Shown: positions 51,933 to 61,353 of the stretch, piece after piece
Position numbering within the stretch: the stretch's first letter is position 1
How the letters are laid out: each line of letters starts with the position of its first letter
DNA from: an uncultured Rhodobacter sp.
GTDB taxonomy: Bacteria > Pseudomonadota > Alphaproteobacteria > Rhodobacterales > Rhodobacteraceae
NCBI GenBank assembly: GCA_945952585.1
Contig: CAMFII010000001.1
Coordinates: 682,001-746,000, forward strand
Reading direction: 5' to 3'
Length of the DNA stretch: 64,000 bases
The notes under the pieces: model-generated
Databases searched by the model: none
What the model saw: only the letters and a program-made list of their open reading frames with translations
Told to the model about the DNA's origin: nothing
Made by a program: the position numbers and the translations under genes

Positions 51933-53564
51933 ATGGACGACCTCTCTCGAATTTCCCGGCGCCGCATGCTGCACGGCCTGATGGCAGGCGGCGCGGCGGT
52001 AACGCTTCCCGGCCTGTGGTCGCTTGCGCGGGCCCAGGTCGCGATCTCGGCCGGGCGTGACCCGGACACGCTGGTTGTCGCGACCGAGGCGGCGGTCGAC
52101 AACCTTGATCCGGCGACGAACATCGACTGGGCGATGGGGCTGGTGCCGGTCTACGAGACGCTGACGGTCCTGAAAGGCACGTCGACCACGGAAGTCGCGC
52201 CAGCGCTTGCCTCGTCCTGGACGAAGAACGCCGATGCCAGCCGCTGGACCTTCGAGATTGCGGCGGGGGCCAAGTTCCACGACGGGACGGTTTGCGACGC
52301 GGCGGCGGTCAAGGCCGCGATCCTGCGCACGCTCACGCTCGGCTCGGGCAATGGCTATGTCTGGGGGATCGCTGATGGCGAAAAGCAGATTCTCGTCGAG
52401 GAGGGCAATCGCATCACCTTCGATCTGGGCGCGCCGCGCGCCTATTTCGACGTGCAGGTCTCGGGGCAGTATGGCTTCTGGATCGCCAGCGCCGCCGCCG
52501 CCGCGGCACATTCCACCGGACCGGACGACCAGGGCAGCGCCTGGCTGCAGAGAAATCCCGTCGGCACCGGGCCTTATCGGCTCGTCTCGCTCGAGCCCGG
52601 CCAGCAGGCGGTCTACGAGGCCGATCCCGGCTATCGCGGCGGCTGGAAACCCGGTCAGTTCAAGAAGATCGTCATCCGGGCCGTGCCGGTGGAAAGCAGC
52701 CGGCTGCAGATGCTGGAAAGCGGCGAGGCCGACGTGATCTTCCCCCTGCCGCCGGAAGAGACGATCGCGCTCCGCGACGCGGCGAAGTTCACCGTCTCGA
52801 ACAGCGAGACGCTGACGATGAACTACATCGCGCTTGGCTGTTACGGCCCGCTGGCGGATCCACGCGCACGTCAGGCGATGAACCACGCCTTCGACGCGGC
52901 GTCCTATCGCGACCAGATCCAGCTTGGGCTGAAGGACCCGGCGCATGGCTGCTTCCCCGTGGGCCTGTCGGGCGCGAACCCGGAACAGACCGTGCCGGGC
53001 TTTGATCTGGCCAAGGCGCAGGAACTGTTCGCCGCCGCGGGTGTCGCGCCGGGGACCGAGCTGAGCTTCCTCTTCTACGAAGGCATCGGCAAACAGGCCG
53101 GGGAGCTTCTGCAGGCCCTGCTCGGCTCGGTCGGCATCACCCTGACGCTGGTCGAGAAAAGCTACAGCGCCTTTGCGGCGGATTACTTCGGCGATGCCCC
53201 GCCCGAGCAGCGCTACAACATGTACGCCTTTTCGTGGTGGCCGAACTTCAACCATCCGAACGAATATGCGCGCCCGCTGTTCCATTCCGCCTCTGCGGGG
53301 TCGATGGGCGGCAATGCCGGGTTCTACAAGAACGACGAGGTCGACCGCATCCTGACCGAGACAAAGGATGCCGCAATCGACGCGGCGCTGTTTCAGAAGA
53401 TGAAGCGCCTGCAAGAGATCGTCGCGGTCGAGGATCCGGCCTGGATTCCGATCTTTCAGGACCGCACCGCGATGCCCTATCGCACTGATGTGATAGGCAT
53501 GGACCTGAACCCGGCCTATGCGCTGACCCTGCCGTTCTACGGAATGACGCGCGGCGGGGCCTGA
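51933..53564 (+). CDS. ABC transporter substrate-binding protein (family 5)
   Basis: The 543-residue lipid-free periplasmic protein has a Tat-like signal (SRRRMLHGLMAGGAAV, with twin Arg). The family 5 signature follows: VVATEAAVDNLDPATNID, VAPALASSWTKNADASRWTFEI, KFHDGTVCDAAAVKAAI and GTGPYRLVSLEPGQQAVYEA. These proteins feed oligopeptide-type importers. Here the ligand is likely agmatine or another guanidino or polyamine compound, judged by the aguA context. It is 48 bases downstream of aguA. Confidence 0.88.
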   Translation: MDDLSRISRRRMLHGLMAGGAAVTLPGLWSLARAQVAISAGRDPDTLVVATEAAVDNLDPATNIDWAMGLVPVYETLTVLKGTSTTEVAPALASSWTKNADASRWTFEIAAGAKFHDGTVCDAAAVKAAILRTLTLGSGNGYVWGIADGEKQILVEEGNRITFDLGAPRAYFDVQVSGQYGFWIASAAAAAAHSTGPDDQGSAWLQRNPVGTGPYRLVSLEPGQQAVYEADPGYRGGWKPGQFKKIVIRAVPVESSRLQMLESGEADVIFPLPPEETIALRDAAKFTVSNSETLTMNYIALGCYGPLADPRARQAMNHAFDAASYRDQIQLGLKDPAHGCFPVGLSGANPEQTVPGFDLAKAQELFAAAGVAPGTELSFLFYEGIGKQAGELLQALLGSVGITLTLVEKSYSAFAADYFGDAPPEQRYNMYAFSWWPNFNHPNEYARPLFHSASAGSMGGNAGFYKNDEVDRILTETKDAAIDAALFQKMKRLQEIVAVEDPAWIPIFQDRTAMPYRTDVIGMDLNPAYALTLPFYGMTRGGA

Positions 53565-53567
53565 CCG

Positions 53568-54584
53568 ATGCTTGCACAGCTTCTGGGGCTGGTCGCGCGC
53601 CGGCTGTTTGCCGCCAGCTTCCTTCTGGTCGGCATCGTGTTCATGACCTTCGCCCTCTCCCGGCTTTTGCCGGGGGATCCCGCGCGGATGTATGCAGGTG
53701 CCCGGGCAACGCCCGAGGCTGTCGCGCTGGTGCGACAGCAGCTCGGCCTTGATGCGCCGGTCCTGACGCAGTTCCAGACCTATGTCGCCGCGCTGGCCCA
53801 TGGCGATCTCGGGCTGTCCATCGTCACGCGGCGCCCGGTCGTGGAGGATGTGATCTCTTTCCTTCCCGCCACGATCGAGCTTGTGCTTGCCGCGGCCGTG
53901 ATCGGCATCCTGGCAGGCACGGTCCTTGGCACCTGGGCCGCCTGCCGGCAGGAGCGGCTGCCGGATTATTCGGCACGCGGCCTTGCCGTTCTGGGGCTGT
54001 CGTTGCCGGATTTCTGGCTGGCGATCCTGATGCAGCTCATCTTCTTCTCGGCGCTCGGCTGGCTGCCGCTCGGCGACCGTCTGAACCTCGACACGCTGCC
54101 GCCGCCGACGGTGACCGGGCTACTTCTGCCGGACGCGCTTCTTGCCGGGAACCTGCCACTCGCGTGGGAAATCCTGCGCCACCTTGCGCTGCCGGCGATT
54201 GTCCTGAGCCTGCCTCTGGCGGGGCTTCTGACCCGGACGACACGGGCCGCAACGATCGAGGTGCTGGGCAAGGACTACATCCGCCATGCGCGGGCCAAGG
54301 GCCTGTCGCGGCGGCGAATCCTGGTACGGCATGTCATGCGCAATGCGATGATGCCGGGCGTCACGGTCATCGGGCTGCAACTGGGCTTCATGATTTCCGG
54401 CGCGGTGTTGGTCGAGACGGTGTTCAACTGGCCCGGAGTCGGCCGCTATGCGGCACAGGCGATCCGGGCGGTCGACTACAACGCCATCATGGCCATGACG
54501 CTGATCCTGTCCTGCGCCTATGTGCTGATCAATCTCGCCGTCGATCTGGCCTATGTCTGGCTTGATCCGCGGCTTCGGTCCTGA
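53568..54584 (+). CDS. ABC transporter permease (OppB-like)
   Basis: The 338-residue permease has six hydrophobic helices and the family features LLVGIVFMTFALSRLLPGDPARMYAG at the N-terminus and RTTRAATIEVLGKDYIRHARAKGLSRRRILVRHVMRNAMMPGVT as the cytoplasmic EAA-type loop. It begins 3 bases after the binding-protein stop and ends 9 bases before the next permease. Confidence 0.93.
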   Translation: MLAQLLGLVARRLFAASFLLVGIVFMTFALSRLLPGDPARMYAGARATPEAVALVRQQLGLDAPVLTQFQTYVAALAHGDLGLSIVTRRPVVEDVISFLPATIELVLAAAVIGILAGTVLGTWAACRQERLPDYSARGLAVLGLSLPDFWLAILMQLIFFSALGWLPLGDRLNLDTLPPPTVTGLLLPDALLAGNLPLAWEILRHLALPAIVLSLPLAGLLTRTTRAATIEVLGKDYIRHARAKGLSRRRILVRHVMRNAMMPGVTVIGLQLGFMISGAVLVETVFNWPGVGRYAAQAIRAVDYNAIMAMTLILSCAYVLINLAVDLAYVWLDPRLRS

Positions 54585-54593
54585 GGGAGTCGC

Positions 54594-55481
54594 ATGTCAT
54601 TTCCTGCCGTTGAACTGGCTCAACCCCAAAACTCCCGCGCGCTGGCCATGCTTCGCCTTGTCGGCGTGCCGGGCCTGATCGCGCTGGTCCTGCTGGCCTG
54701 CATCGCAATCGGAGGTCTTTGGCGGCTGACGGGGCTGGTCCCGACGCCCTACGACCCGGTGGCGCTGGACCTGTCGAGCCGGCTCTTGCCGCCATCGGGG
54801 CTGCATCCCTTCGGCACCGACAGTCTTGGCCGGGATGTCCTGTCGCGGGTGGTGGCGGGCGCGTGGTTCTCGCTCATGACCTCGCTGGCCGTCATCGCCA
54901 TTGCCGCGACCATCGGCACGCTGACCGGCGCCGTCGCCGGGTTGCTGGGCGGGCTGGCCGACGAGGTGCTGATGCGGATCACCGATCTGTTCCTCGCCTT
55001 TCCCGCACTGGTGCTGGCCGCAGCCATCTCGGCCACGTTCGGCGGCGGGCTTGCCACGACGGCGCTGGCCCTCGCGGCGGTGTTCTGGCCCTGGTATGCC
55101 CGGATCGCGCGCGCCCGCATCCTTGGCCTGAAGAACCTCGATTTCGTCACGGCCGCGATCACGCTTGGCGCCAGCCGCCGCTATCTTCTGTTCGTCACCC
55201 TGCCGCCGCTGCTGGCGCCGACAATCCTGGTGCAGATGACGATGGACGTGGCCTTTGTGACGCTTTCGCTTTCAAGCCTGTCCTTCCTTGGGCTTGGCGT
55301 CCAGTCGCCGCTGCCGGAATGGGGTGGGATGATCTACGAGGCGCTTCCGTCGCAGCCGCGCGCCTGGTGGCTGGCGGCTTTCCCGGGCGGAGCGATTGCC
55401 ATGACGGCGCTGGCCTTCAACCTGCTGGGCGACCGGTTGCGGGACAGACTCGATCCGGACTCGAAGTCGAGAGGAGTTTGA
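54594..55481 (+). CDS. ABC transporter permease (OppC-like)
   Basis: The 295-residue partner permease has HPFGTDSLGRDVLSRVVAGAW, a hallmark of DppC/OppC, and ARARILGLKNLDFVTAAITLGASRRYLLFVTLPPLLAPT as the cytoplasmic loop. With the preceding permease, the binding protein and the two ATPases it makes a five-part importer divided between two operons. Decayed mobile DNA follows directly. Confidence 0.93.
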   Translation: MSFPAVELAQPQNSRALAMLRLVGVPGLIALVLLACIAIGGLWRLTGLVPTPYDPVALDLSSRLLPPSGLHPFGTDSLGRDVLSRVVAGAWFSLMTSLAVIAIAATIGTLTGAVAGLLGGLADEVLMRITDLFLAFPALVLAAAISATFGGGLATTALALAAVFWPWYARIARARILGLKNLDFVTAAITLGASRRYLLFVTLPPLLAPTILVQMTMDVAFVTLSLSSLSFLGLGVQSPLPEWGGMIYEALPSQPRAWWLAAFPGGAIAMTALAFNLLGDRLRDRLDPDSKSRGV

Positions 55482-55889
55482 AGTCACGAAAGGGCCCCAT
55501 CAAAGTAACCTAGACGGTAGCGCCGCAACCCGCCCTTCGCGACCTGTCGACGATCCCGGCCCTTCGCTACCAACAAACAGCCCGACGCGATCGGCCCATA
55601 GCGGACTGTCGACACGATGGATGTCAGCGGCAGCTCTGCGGAGGTTCGGCGTCTCTCCTGCGCTCGTTCCGAATGCTGGATGTGACGGTGGTGACGTCGA
55701 ACCTTGTCCGCCGTCAAGAGCGTTGAACAGATCCTGCCTTTTACAGAGTGTGAAATGGCCATTTGTTGAGCCGACTCAAGGCATCGACTGCCGAACTTCA
55801 AGAGGCTTGCTGGCCTCGATCGGAAGGCCGTCGATCCAAGAGAGGGGCATTTGTTTGTGGCGGTGGCCACCGCCGATCGCCCGTCAAGA
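55482..55889. other. Gene-free stretch before an IS3 element
   Basis: About 400 bases with no recognisable gene. The minus-strand frame covering it overlaps the IS and shows no motif. The composition resembles that of the IS-flanking DNA near 46795-47199, and the phrase CGGCCCATAG occurs in both. Confidence 0.4.
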
Positions 55890-55945
55890 TGACTAGCCCC
55901 ATGTTTCGTGGACGCCTTCTTCGCTAACTTTGAGGCAAGGAGGCT

Positions 55946-56219
55946 ATGATGGGCGCTGGCAATTTCACAGACGAGTTCAAGCGTGACGCGGTCGCGCAAA
56001 TCACGGAGCGGGGCTACCCGATCAAGGAGATTTCGGAGCGGCTCGGGGTCAGCCTGCATTCGCTCTATGCGTGGAAGCGCAAGTTCGCGAAGGCGGCCAC
56101 CGGCGAGACCGAGAAGGATGTCGAGATCCGTCGGCTAAACCGCGAGTTGGCACGGGTGTCGGAGGAGCGGAACATTCCAAGAAATGGCCACCGCGTACTT
56201 CGCCAGGGATGCAAGGTGA
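55946..56219 (+). pseudogene. IS3-family orfA, frameshifted
   Basis: The N-terminal helix-turn-helix is clear (FTDEFKRDAVAQITERGYPIKEISERLGVSLHSLYAWKRKF) and is followed by IRRLNRELARVSEERNI. After this the frame shifts: one extra base turns the expected ILKKATAYFARDA into a nonsense tail, and the normal stop at 56217-56219 lies in the other frame. Confidence 0.75.
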
Positions 56220-57091
56220 GATACGCGTTCGTGGCCGAGCATCGAGGGCAGTTTTCCGTCCGGGCCATGTGACGGTGCCTGCGTATCCAGCCGAGCGGGT
56301 TCTATGCATGGCTTCAAGCTCCGCTGAGCCATCGGGCGAAGGAAGACACGCGCCAGACCAAGATGCTGCTCAATGCCTGGACCGATAGCGACAAGGTCTA
56401 CGGCCATCGCAAACTGCACGACGATCTTCTGGAGCAGGGAGAACGTATCTGCCCGAACCGCGTGGCCAGGCTGGCACAGCTTGCAGGGATCAAGGCGCAG
56501 ATCGGCTACAAGCGACGTCCGGGCAGCTATGGCGGCAAGCCTTCGGTGGTGGTCGACAATATCCTCGCCAGGCAGTTCGACGTCGAAGCGCCGGATCGGG
56601 TCTGGGGGAAAGACATCACCTACATCCGGACGCAGGAGGGTTTTGCCTATCTCGCGGTGGTCATCGACCTCTATTCCCTGCGCGTGATCGGATGGTCGAT
56701 GCAAAGCCGCCAAACCACGGATGTCGTCTTGCAAGCCCTGCTCATGGTGGTCTGGCGACGCAAACCCAAGGCAAAGGTGCTTATCCACTTCGATCAGGGC
56801 AGCCAATTCACCAGCATCGACTTGGCCGCCTTCCTGCGCGCCCACAACCTTGAGCACTCGATGAGCCGCCGGGGAAACTGCCACGACAACGCGGTTGCCG
56901 AAAGCTTCTTCCACCTGCTCAAGCGGGAAAGGATCAGGCGGCGAACCTATCGGACCCGCGAATTAGCCAGGCAGGACGTGTTCGATTACATCGAGATGTT
57001 CTATAACCCCAAGCGTAAGCATGCGCGAAGCGGGATGCTGTCACCAGTCGAGTTCGAACGGCAGCAGAAGATGAGACACAAAGGCGTCTAA
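56216..57091 (+). pseudogene. IS3-family orfB, nonsense mutation
   Basis: The orfB frame starts RYAFVAEHRGQFSVRAM and then meets a TGA at 56270, where a TGC (Cys) is expected before RCLRIQPSGFYAWL. The rest is well conserved: VWGKDITYIRT (Asp), KVLIHFDQGSQFTS (Asp) and NCHDNAVAESFFHLLKRE (Glu), to the end ARSGMLSPVEFERQQKM. A single stop therefore inactivates an otherwise intact transposase, unless an internal start gives a shortened protein. Confidence 0.8.
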
Positions 57092-57128
57092 GAAACTCGA
57101 GGCTATTCAGATCATCTTTTGGCGGCCT

Positions 57129-57670
57129 GATTCAGCCACCGCAAGGAGACTGACCGATGAGCAATTTTTTTCTGGCTGACGGACGCGCAGATGGAGCGGC
57201 TGAAGCCATTCTTTCCAATAGCCATGGCAGGCCGCGTGTCGATGACTGGCGGGTTCTGAGTGGCATAATCCTCATCAATCTCAAAGGTTTGCGCCGGTGC
57301 GATGCGCCTCGGGAGTATGGTCCGCCAAAGACACTTTACAATCGTTGGAAACGGTAGAGCGACAAGGGCGTCTTCGCTCGCATGACGGATGGCCTGGCCG
57401 CCGAGGCCGCCGGTCCGAAGACGGTGATAATCGACGCGACATACCTGAAGGCGCACCGTAGGGCGACCAGCTTGCGGTCGAAAAAGGGGAACCCGGCGAC
57501 CAGAGGGGCCGTCTGATCGGCCGCACCAGGGGCGGCATGAACACCAAGCTGCATGCTGCCACCGATGCCCGAAAGTCATCCTCTCCGCCGTCGCCCTCGT
57601 GGCAACCGTGATGTTTTGGCTATCACGCGAGAACGAGTCCTGAGCCTAGAACGAGACGGTTGGCTGAGTG
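57129..57670 (+). mobile_element. IS5-family (IS427-like) remnant
   Basis: Near-matching ends (ATTCAGCCACCG and, rc, ACTCAGCCAACCG) flank a transposase remnant with a large internal deletion. It starts 20 bases after the right end of the IS3 element, so the two are nested or adjacent insertions. Confidence 0.65.
57157..57643 (+). pseudogene. IS5-family transposase remnant
   Basis: The first part reads SHGRPRVDDWRVLSGIILIN and APREYGPPKTLYNRWKR, then a stop; the next segment SDKGVFARMTDGLAAEAAGPKTVIIDATYLKAHR follows in frame, then frameshifts. The end ALVATVMFWLS is present but roughly the central half of the protein is missing. Multiple stops show it is inactive. Confidence 0.8.
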
Positions 57671-57717
57671 CGTGGTAGGCAGATCACAACAAGTTGGCTG
57701 TGACAAATCGCAAGCAA

Positions 57718-58398
57718 CTAACCCCGATCCAGGCGATGCTTCAAAGAAACAGCATCGATCACTTCAATCGTCCCGTAATGTTGCCGGATAATTCCCGCGG
57801 AGATTAACTCCCTCAACGCTGCCAGCGTCTGTCGACGGGACGTGTTCGCCATCAGGCCAATGCCCTCTTGGGTGAGATGCAGACGATAACCCGAATGTCC
57901 CCCACAAGCACGCTGGACCACTGCCCCGACGCGACGCGAGGCAGACGGCTCAAGCAGATCCACGACAGTACGAATAGCCAGATCGATGTTCAGCATGGCG
58001 ATACCGGCAAAGCTACGTTCGAACCGGCGGTCCTTTCCGGCAAGGACTTCCATGTCGGCCAATGGCAGGTTCGCTAGCAATGACTCGGATGCCGTTCTAA
58101 GCCCGATCCTCCTCGGCTCACCGGTCAGAAAGCCGCCCTCGCCGAACCAGGATCCCGGAACAGCAAGGTGCGCAACCGTCTGCGGACGGTCCATTGGTGG
58201 CAGCACGACCGCGATGCTTCCCGATACGATCCCGTAGACACCTCCCGGCGGATCGCCAACCAGATAGACATTCGTCTTTGGTGGATATCGTCTTAGGATA
58301 ATCCGGGGCAGCACGGCCTCTTGCATGTCTGGCGGCAGCCGAGACAGCCATCCACTTTTGGTGATCGTCGATCGCAAAAGGCGGAAGTCGTCATTCAT
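57718..58398 (-). CDS. Crp/Fnr-family regulator
   Basis: The 226-residue protein has a cyclic-nucleotide-like sensor domain (about residues 20-130: RYPPKTNVYLVGDPPGGVYGIVSGSIAVVLP, GSWFGEGGFLTGEPRRI) and a C-terminal HTH (RLHLTQEGIGLMANTSRRQTLAALREL). The sensor differs from classical Crp in its effector pocket. The frame runs far upstream only as an antisense shadow of the sulfatase. It is divergent from the sulfatase, with a 96-base gap, and may regulate it. Confidence 0.85.
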   Translation of the reverse strand: MNDDFRLLRSTITKSGWLSRLPPDMQEAVLPRIILRRYPPKTNVYLVGDPPGGVYGIVSGSIAVVLPPMDRPQTVAHLAVPGSWFGEGGFLTGEPRRIGLRTASESLLANLPLADMEVLAGKDRRFERSFAGIAMLNIDLAIRTVVDLLEPSASRRVGAVVQRACGGHSGYRLHLTQEGIGLMANTSRRQTLAALRELISAGIIRQHYGTIEVIDAVSLKHRLDRG

Positions 58399-58494
58399 CG
58401 CAAATATTCCGTTCGGGACAATTTTGCGCAACCAGAGCGCTATTCTCACACGATTATATATGGAATCACCATTTAGGAGAGGAGACTGCGGACG

Positions 58495-60078
58495 ATGTTG
58501 AAACAATTGCGATCGGCGGTCGTCTTTACGGCCCTGACCTGTGCGGTGCCAGCTTTCGGACAGGAAGCAGAACATCCGAACATTCTTGTCATTTGGGGCG
58601 ATGATATTGGATGGACCAACGTCTCGGCTTACGGGATGGGCGTTATGGGGTATACGACGCCCAACATCGATCGGATCGGCATGGAAGGTATCCGTTTCAC
58701 GGATCACTACGGCCAACCGAGTTGTACGGCGGGCCGCGCCTCGTTCATCACCGGCCAATATCCGATCCGGTCCGGCATGACGACGGTTGGACAGCCCGGT
58801 TCCCCACTTGGGCTTCAGGCTGCATCGCCGTCGCTGGCGGAAGAGTTGAAAGGGGTTGGCTATGCGACGGGCCAGTTCGGCAAGAACCACCTCGGTGACC
58901 GGAACGAACATCTGCCGACCGTACACGGCTTCGACGAGTTTTTTGGCAATCTCTATCATCTGAACACGCAGGAAGAATCCGAACAGCGCGATTACCAAAG
59001 GTTCGCCAAGGCTTATGCCGGGAGTGTCGAGAAGTATGACGAGATGTTCGGCACAAGGGGCGTCCTGCACAGCTATGCCACAGATGTTGACGATCAGACC
59101 GTCGATCCGCGGTTCGGCAAGGTCGGCAAACAGAAGATCGAGGACACGGGACCCCTGACACAGGAAAGAATGAAGGAGTTCGACTCCGCCGAGGTCATTC
59201 CCAAGGCCGAGGATTTCATGCTTCGCGCCAAGGATTCCGGAAAGCCGTTCTTCGTCTGGCTCAATACCAGCCGGATGCATCTTTATACGCGGCTCGACGA
59301 TCAATGGCGCTACGCTGCCGAGGACTTCACGTCCGAAGTAGACCTGCACGGATCCGGAATGCTCCAGCACGATCACGATATCGGGCAAGTGCTTGCTTGG
59401 CTGGAAAAGGAAGGTTTGGCAAAGAACACGATCATTTGGTACTCAACCGACAACGGACCCGAGCACGCGTCATGGCCCCACGGCGGCACAACGCCATTCC
59501 GCGGTGAAAAGATGTCGACCTATGAAGGTGGGGTACGTGTCGTATCGATGATCCGCTGGCCCGGCGTCCTCAAGCCTGGGACCGTTCTGAATGGCATTCA
59601 GGCCCATATGGACATGTTCACCACACTGGCAGCAGCGGCCGGAATTTCTGACGTGAACGCCAATGTCATGAAGGAGAAGCGCCAATTCATCGACGGCGTA
59701 AACAACCTGGATTATTGGGAAGGCAAGCAGAACCATTCGAACCGCGACACCTTCTTCTATTATTACGAGAGTGTGTTGTCGGCCGTCCGGATGGGACCGT
59801 GGAAATTCATGTTCTCCACCAAGGAAGACTATTACGCCAACCTCGTGCCGCGAACTGCTCCACTGGTGTTCAACCTGAGAATGGACCCCTACGAAAGCTA
59901 CTCCAGCACGGATAGTTACGGCCATCTGATGCAGAAGGTTTCGTGGTTGGTTCAACCGATGTCGGTCCTGATCAACCAGCATCTGCAAACTCTGGTGGAC
60001 TATCCGCCGGTTCAGGGCGGGGCATCGTTCGACCTGTCAAACGCGGTCGAAGACTTCATGAACAAGGCCGTTCAATGA
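58495..60078 (+). CDS. Arylsulfatase-type sulfatase
   Basis: The 527-residue enzyme hydrolyses sulfate esters. A signal peptide (about 22 residues, ending AFG-Q) exports it. The N-terminal metal site is [11 protein letters not shown] (Asp36, Asp37). The formylglycine motif is Cys77-Thr-Ala-Gly-Arg81 (CTAGR, the C-x-A-x-R variant of C-x-P-x-R). GKNHLGD follows at about residue 130, with STDNGPEH and a long C-terminal domain later. It is divergent from a Crp-type regulator. The maturase that makes formylglycine is not in this window. Substrate unknown. Confidence 0.88.
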   Translation: MLKQLRSAVVFTALTCAVPAFGQEAEHPNILVIWGDDIGWTNVSAYGMGVMGYTTPNIDRIGMEGIRFTDHYGQPSCTAGRASFITGQYPIRSGMTTVGQPGSPLGLQAASPSLAEELKGVGYATGQFGKNHLGDRNEHLPTVHGFDEFFGNLYHLNTQEESEQRDYQRFAKAYAGSVEKYDEMFGTRGVLHSYATDVDDQTVDPRFGKVGKQKIEDTGPLTQERMKEFDSAEVIPKAEDFMLRAKDSGKPFFVWLNTSRMHLYTRLDDQWRYAAEDFTSEVDLHGSGMLQHDHDIGQVLAWLEKEGLAKNTIIWYSTDNGPEHASWPHGGTTPFRGEKMSTYEGGVRVVSMIRWPGVLKPGTVLNGIQAHMDMFTTLAAAAGISDVNANVMKEKRQFIDGVNNLDYWEGKQNHSNRDTFFYYYESVLSAVRMGPWKFMFSTKEDYYANLVPRTAPLVFNLRMDPYESYSSTDSYGHLMQKVSWLVQPMSVLINQHLQTLVDYPPVQGGASFDLSNAVEDFMNKAVQ

Positions 60079-60266
60079 GAAATTGACGGGGTGGTGACGA
60101 GGAAATTTGCCTCGCCGAATTCGAAAATTGGGGCGCGCTGAACAGCCCTGGTTTCGAGTGAGTGGATCGAACGAATTTGCAGCCTGTCGCGCGCGGCAGG
60201 AAAGAAAGAACATCCAATCGACCCGGTGCAAAAGCGACCGCGGCCATTACAGAAAAGGGGACCCTC

Positions 60267-60563
60267 ATGACAAAGCTTCACTATCTGGGAATGTTTGCGG
60301 CACTTACCCTGCTTGCTGCATGCGGGGGGATGAGCGAGAAAGTATTGCGCGTCGATTGCGGCGCCACAGACGTATTTGTGACGGAGACCGAAGCGCAAAG
60401 CATCCTTTCCGCAATGGGCGGCGACGCGCAAAGCTCTGCAATTGCCGTTTGCAAAACCTTCGGCAGTGTCGACGCATCGAATTATGAGCGTCCGACGTCG
60501 GTCAGCGTCAAGGCGCCCTCGGGCACAGAATACACGGCCAAGGTTCAGCGCAGCCTGAACTGA
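60267..60563 (+). CDS. Small lipoprotein
   Basis: The 98-residue protein has a lipoprotein signal with lipobox LLAAC (Cys19). The mature part contains two further Cys (VDCGATDVFV and AVCKTFG), possibly a disulfide. AAAAGGGG precedes the ATG. It lies 188 bases after the sulfatase in the same direction. No known domain. Confidence 0.7.
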   Translation: MTKLHYLGMFAALTLLAACGGMSEKVLRVDCGATDVFVTETEAQSILSAMGGDAQSSAIAVCKTFGSVDASNYERPTSVSVKAPSGTEYTAKVQRSLN

Positions 60564-60872
60564 TCTCGAGCCTGCGGTCCGAGCCAGTCCGACGTCTAAA
60601 CTCGTTGGAATGGCTCGTTTTGGCAGACCGGCTGACGATCGGAAAGCGGCAATGCCGGACGGCGCCGCGTAAGACGGTCTTCGAAAATCAGGGATCGCGG
60701 CCGGCCCGTTCGGCCGCCACGGAGTTAGGTGACCTCGCGATGCTATCCCTCGGAGCGATGGGCACCCAACCCGAGCCGCAACGGGCTCGGCCCGCTGGAA
60801 GGCCCACAAACTGGACGTCTGGTTCCCCCGAACCCAGACGTCCTTTTTCGTCAGACATGATGGATCTATGTG
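60564..60872 (+). other. Structured intergenic region
   Basis: This stretch has several stable inverted repeats: GCGGCCG/CGGCCGC, ATCGCG/CGCGAT enclosing it, CCGAGCC/GGGCTCGG and a terminator. It may encode a small RNA, but no promoter is clear. No gene is supported. Confidence 0.4.
60813..60848 (+). terminator. Rho-independent terminator
   Basis: A perfect 10-bp stem, GGACGTCTGG and CCAGACGTCC with an 11-base loop, is followed by TTTTT. It lies 250 bases beyond the lipoprotein gene, so it may end an unannotated RNA. Confidence 0.8.
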
Positions 60873-60878
60873 TATCAA

Positions 60879-61325
60879 TGCAATCCCACGCGCCATCAGC
60901 TCTGCTGCGATCGTCCTCAGCGAATGATGCCCCTGGGATCGGGTATCCGCGATGACTGGTGCGAGGTCATCTGCGACGGCCTGTGCGTTGGCTGATACGG
61001 CCGCCCGGAGCGCGTCACCGCCCTTGCCAGCCCGCCGCAGAGCCTCGGCGCCGTTGGGATTGCCGAGCTTCACGCCCCGTTCCTTGGCCATCGCCAGGGC
61101 CTCCTTGGTGCGCTTCGAGATCGCTTCCCGTTCGACCTGGGCGACCAGCGCCATGATCCCGACGGTGAGGTCGTTGGCCTCGGGCATGTCGCAGGCCAGG
61201 AAGCGGACGCCGCTGTCTCTGCGCGCCAGCCTGAAGGCCGCATTCCCGGAAAGCCAATCCAGCTTGGCGATGACCAGCGACGCGCCGGTGACTTTGGGGT
61301 GGTGCAGGGCTTTGGCGAGTTACGA
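60879..61325 (-). pseudogene. Serine recombinase (resolvase) fragment
   Basis: The minus-strand frame gives VTGASLVIAKLDWLSGNAAF, then RLARRDSGVRFLACDMPEANDLTVGIMALVAQVEREAIS and RTKEALAMAKERGVKLG, the core of a serine-recombinase catalytic and helical region. The N-terminal catalytic Ser and the C-terminal DNA-binding part are both missing. The end runs into unrelated sequence near 60879. It is the relic of an integrated element. Confidence 0.8.
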
Positions 61326-61353
61326 CCGTCCCTTCAGGCACGAAGCGGTTTTT

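Larger units (their letters stand above)
55890..57109 (+). mobile_element. IS3-family element, decayed
   Basis: Imperfect 29-bp inverted repeats are seen: TGACTAGCCCCATGTTTCGT... at 55890-55918 and, on the other strand, TGAATAGCCTCGAGTTTCTT... at 57081-57109. AGAT occurs at both borders (55887-55890 and 57109-57112), giving a likely 4-bp duplication if the ends are moved in by one base. It contains orfA and orfB of an IS3 element, both damaged. Confidence 0.85.

Noticed and set aside
51288-53801. An 837-codon open frame on the minus strand over aguA and the binding-protein gene
   Set aside because: It is a mirror of GC-rich coding DNA with no start context or motif, while the plus-strand genes have catalytic motifs.
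58399-59388. Long upstream extension of the Crp-type regulator at 57718
   Set aside because: It overlaps the sulfatase on the other strand and the regulator domain begins only at the ATG at 58398.
60605-60955. Open frame of 116 codons before the recombinase fragment
   Set aside because: It crosses a perfect terminator hairpin and has low-complexity composition.
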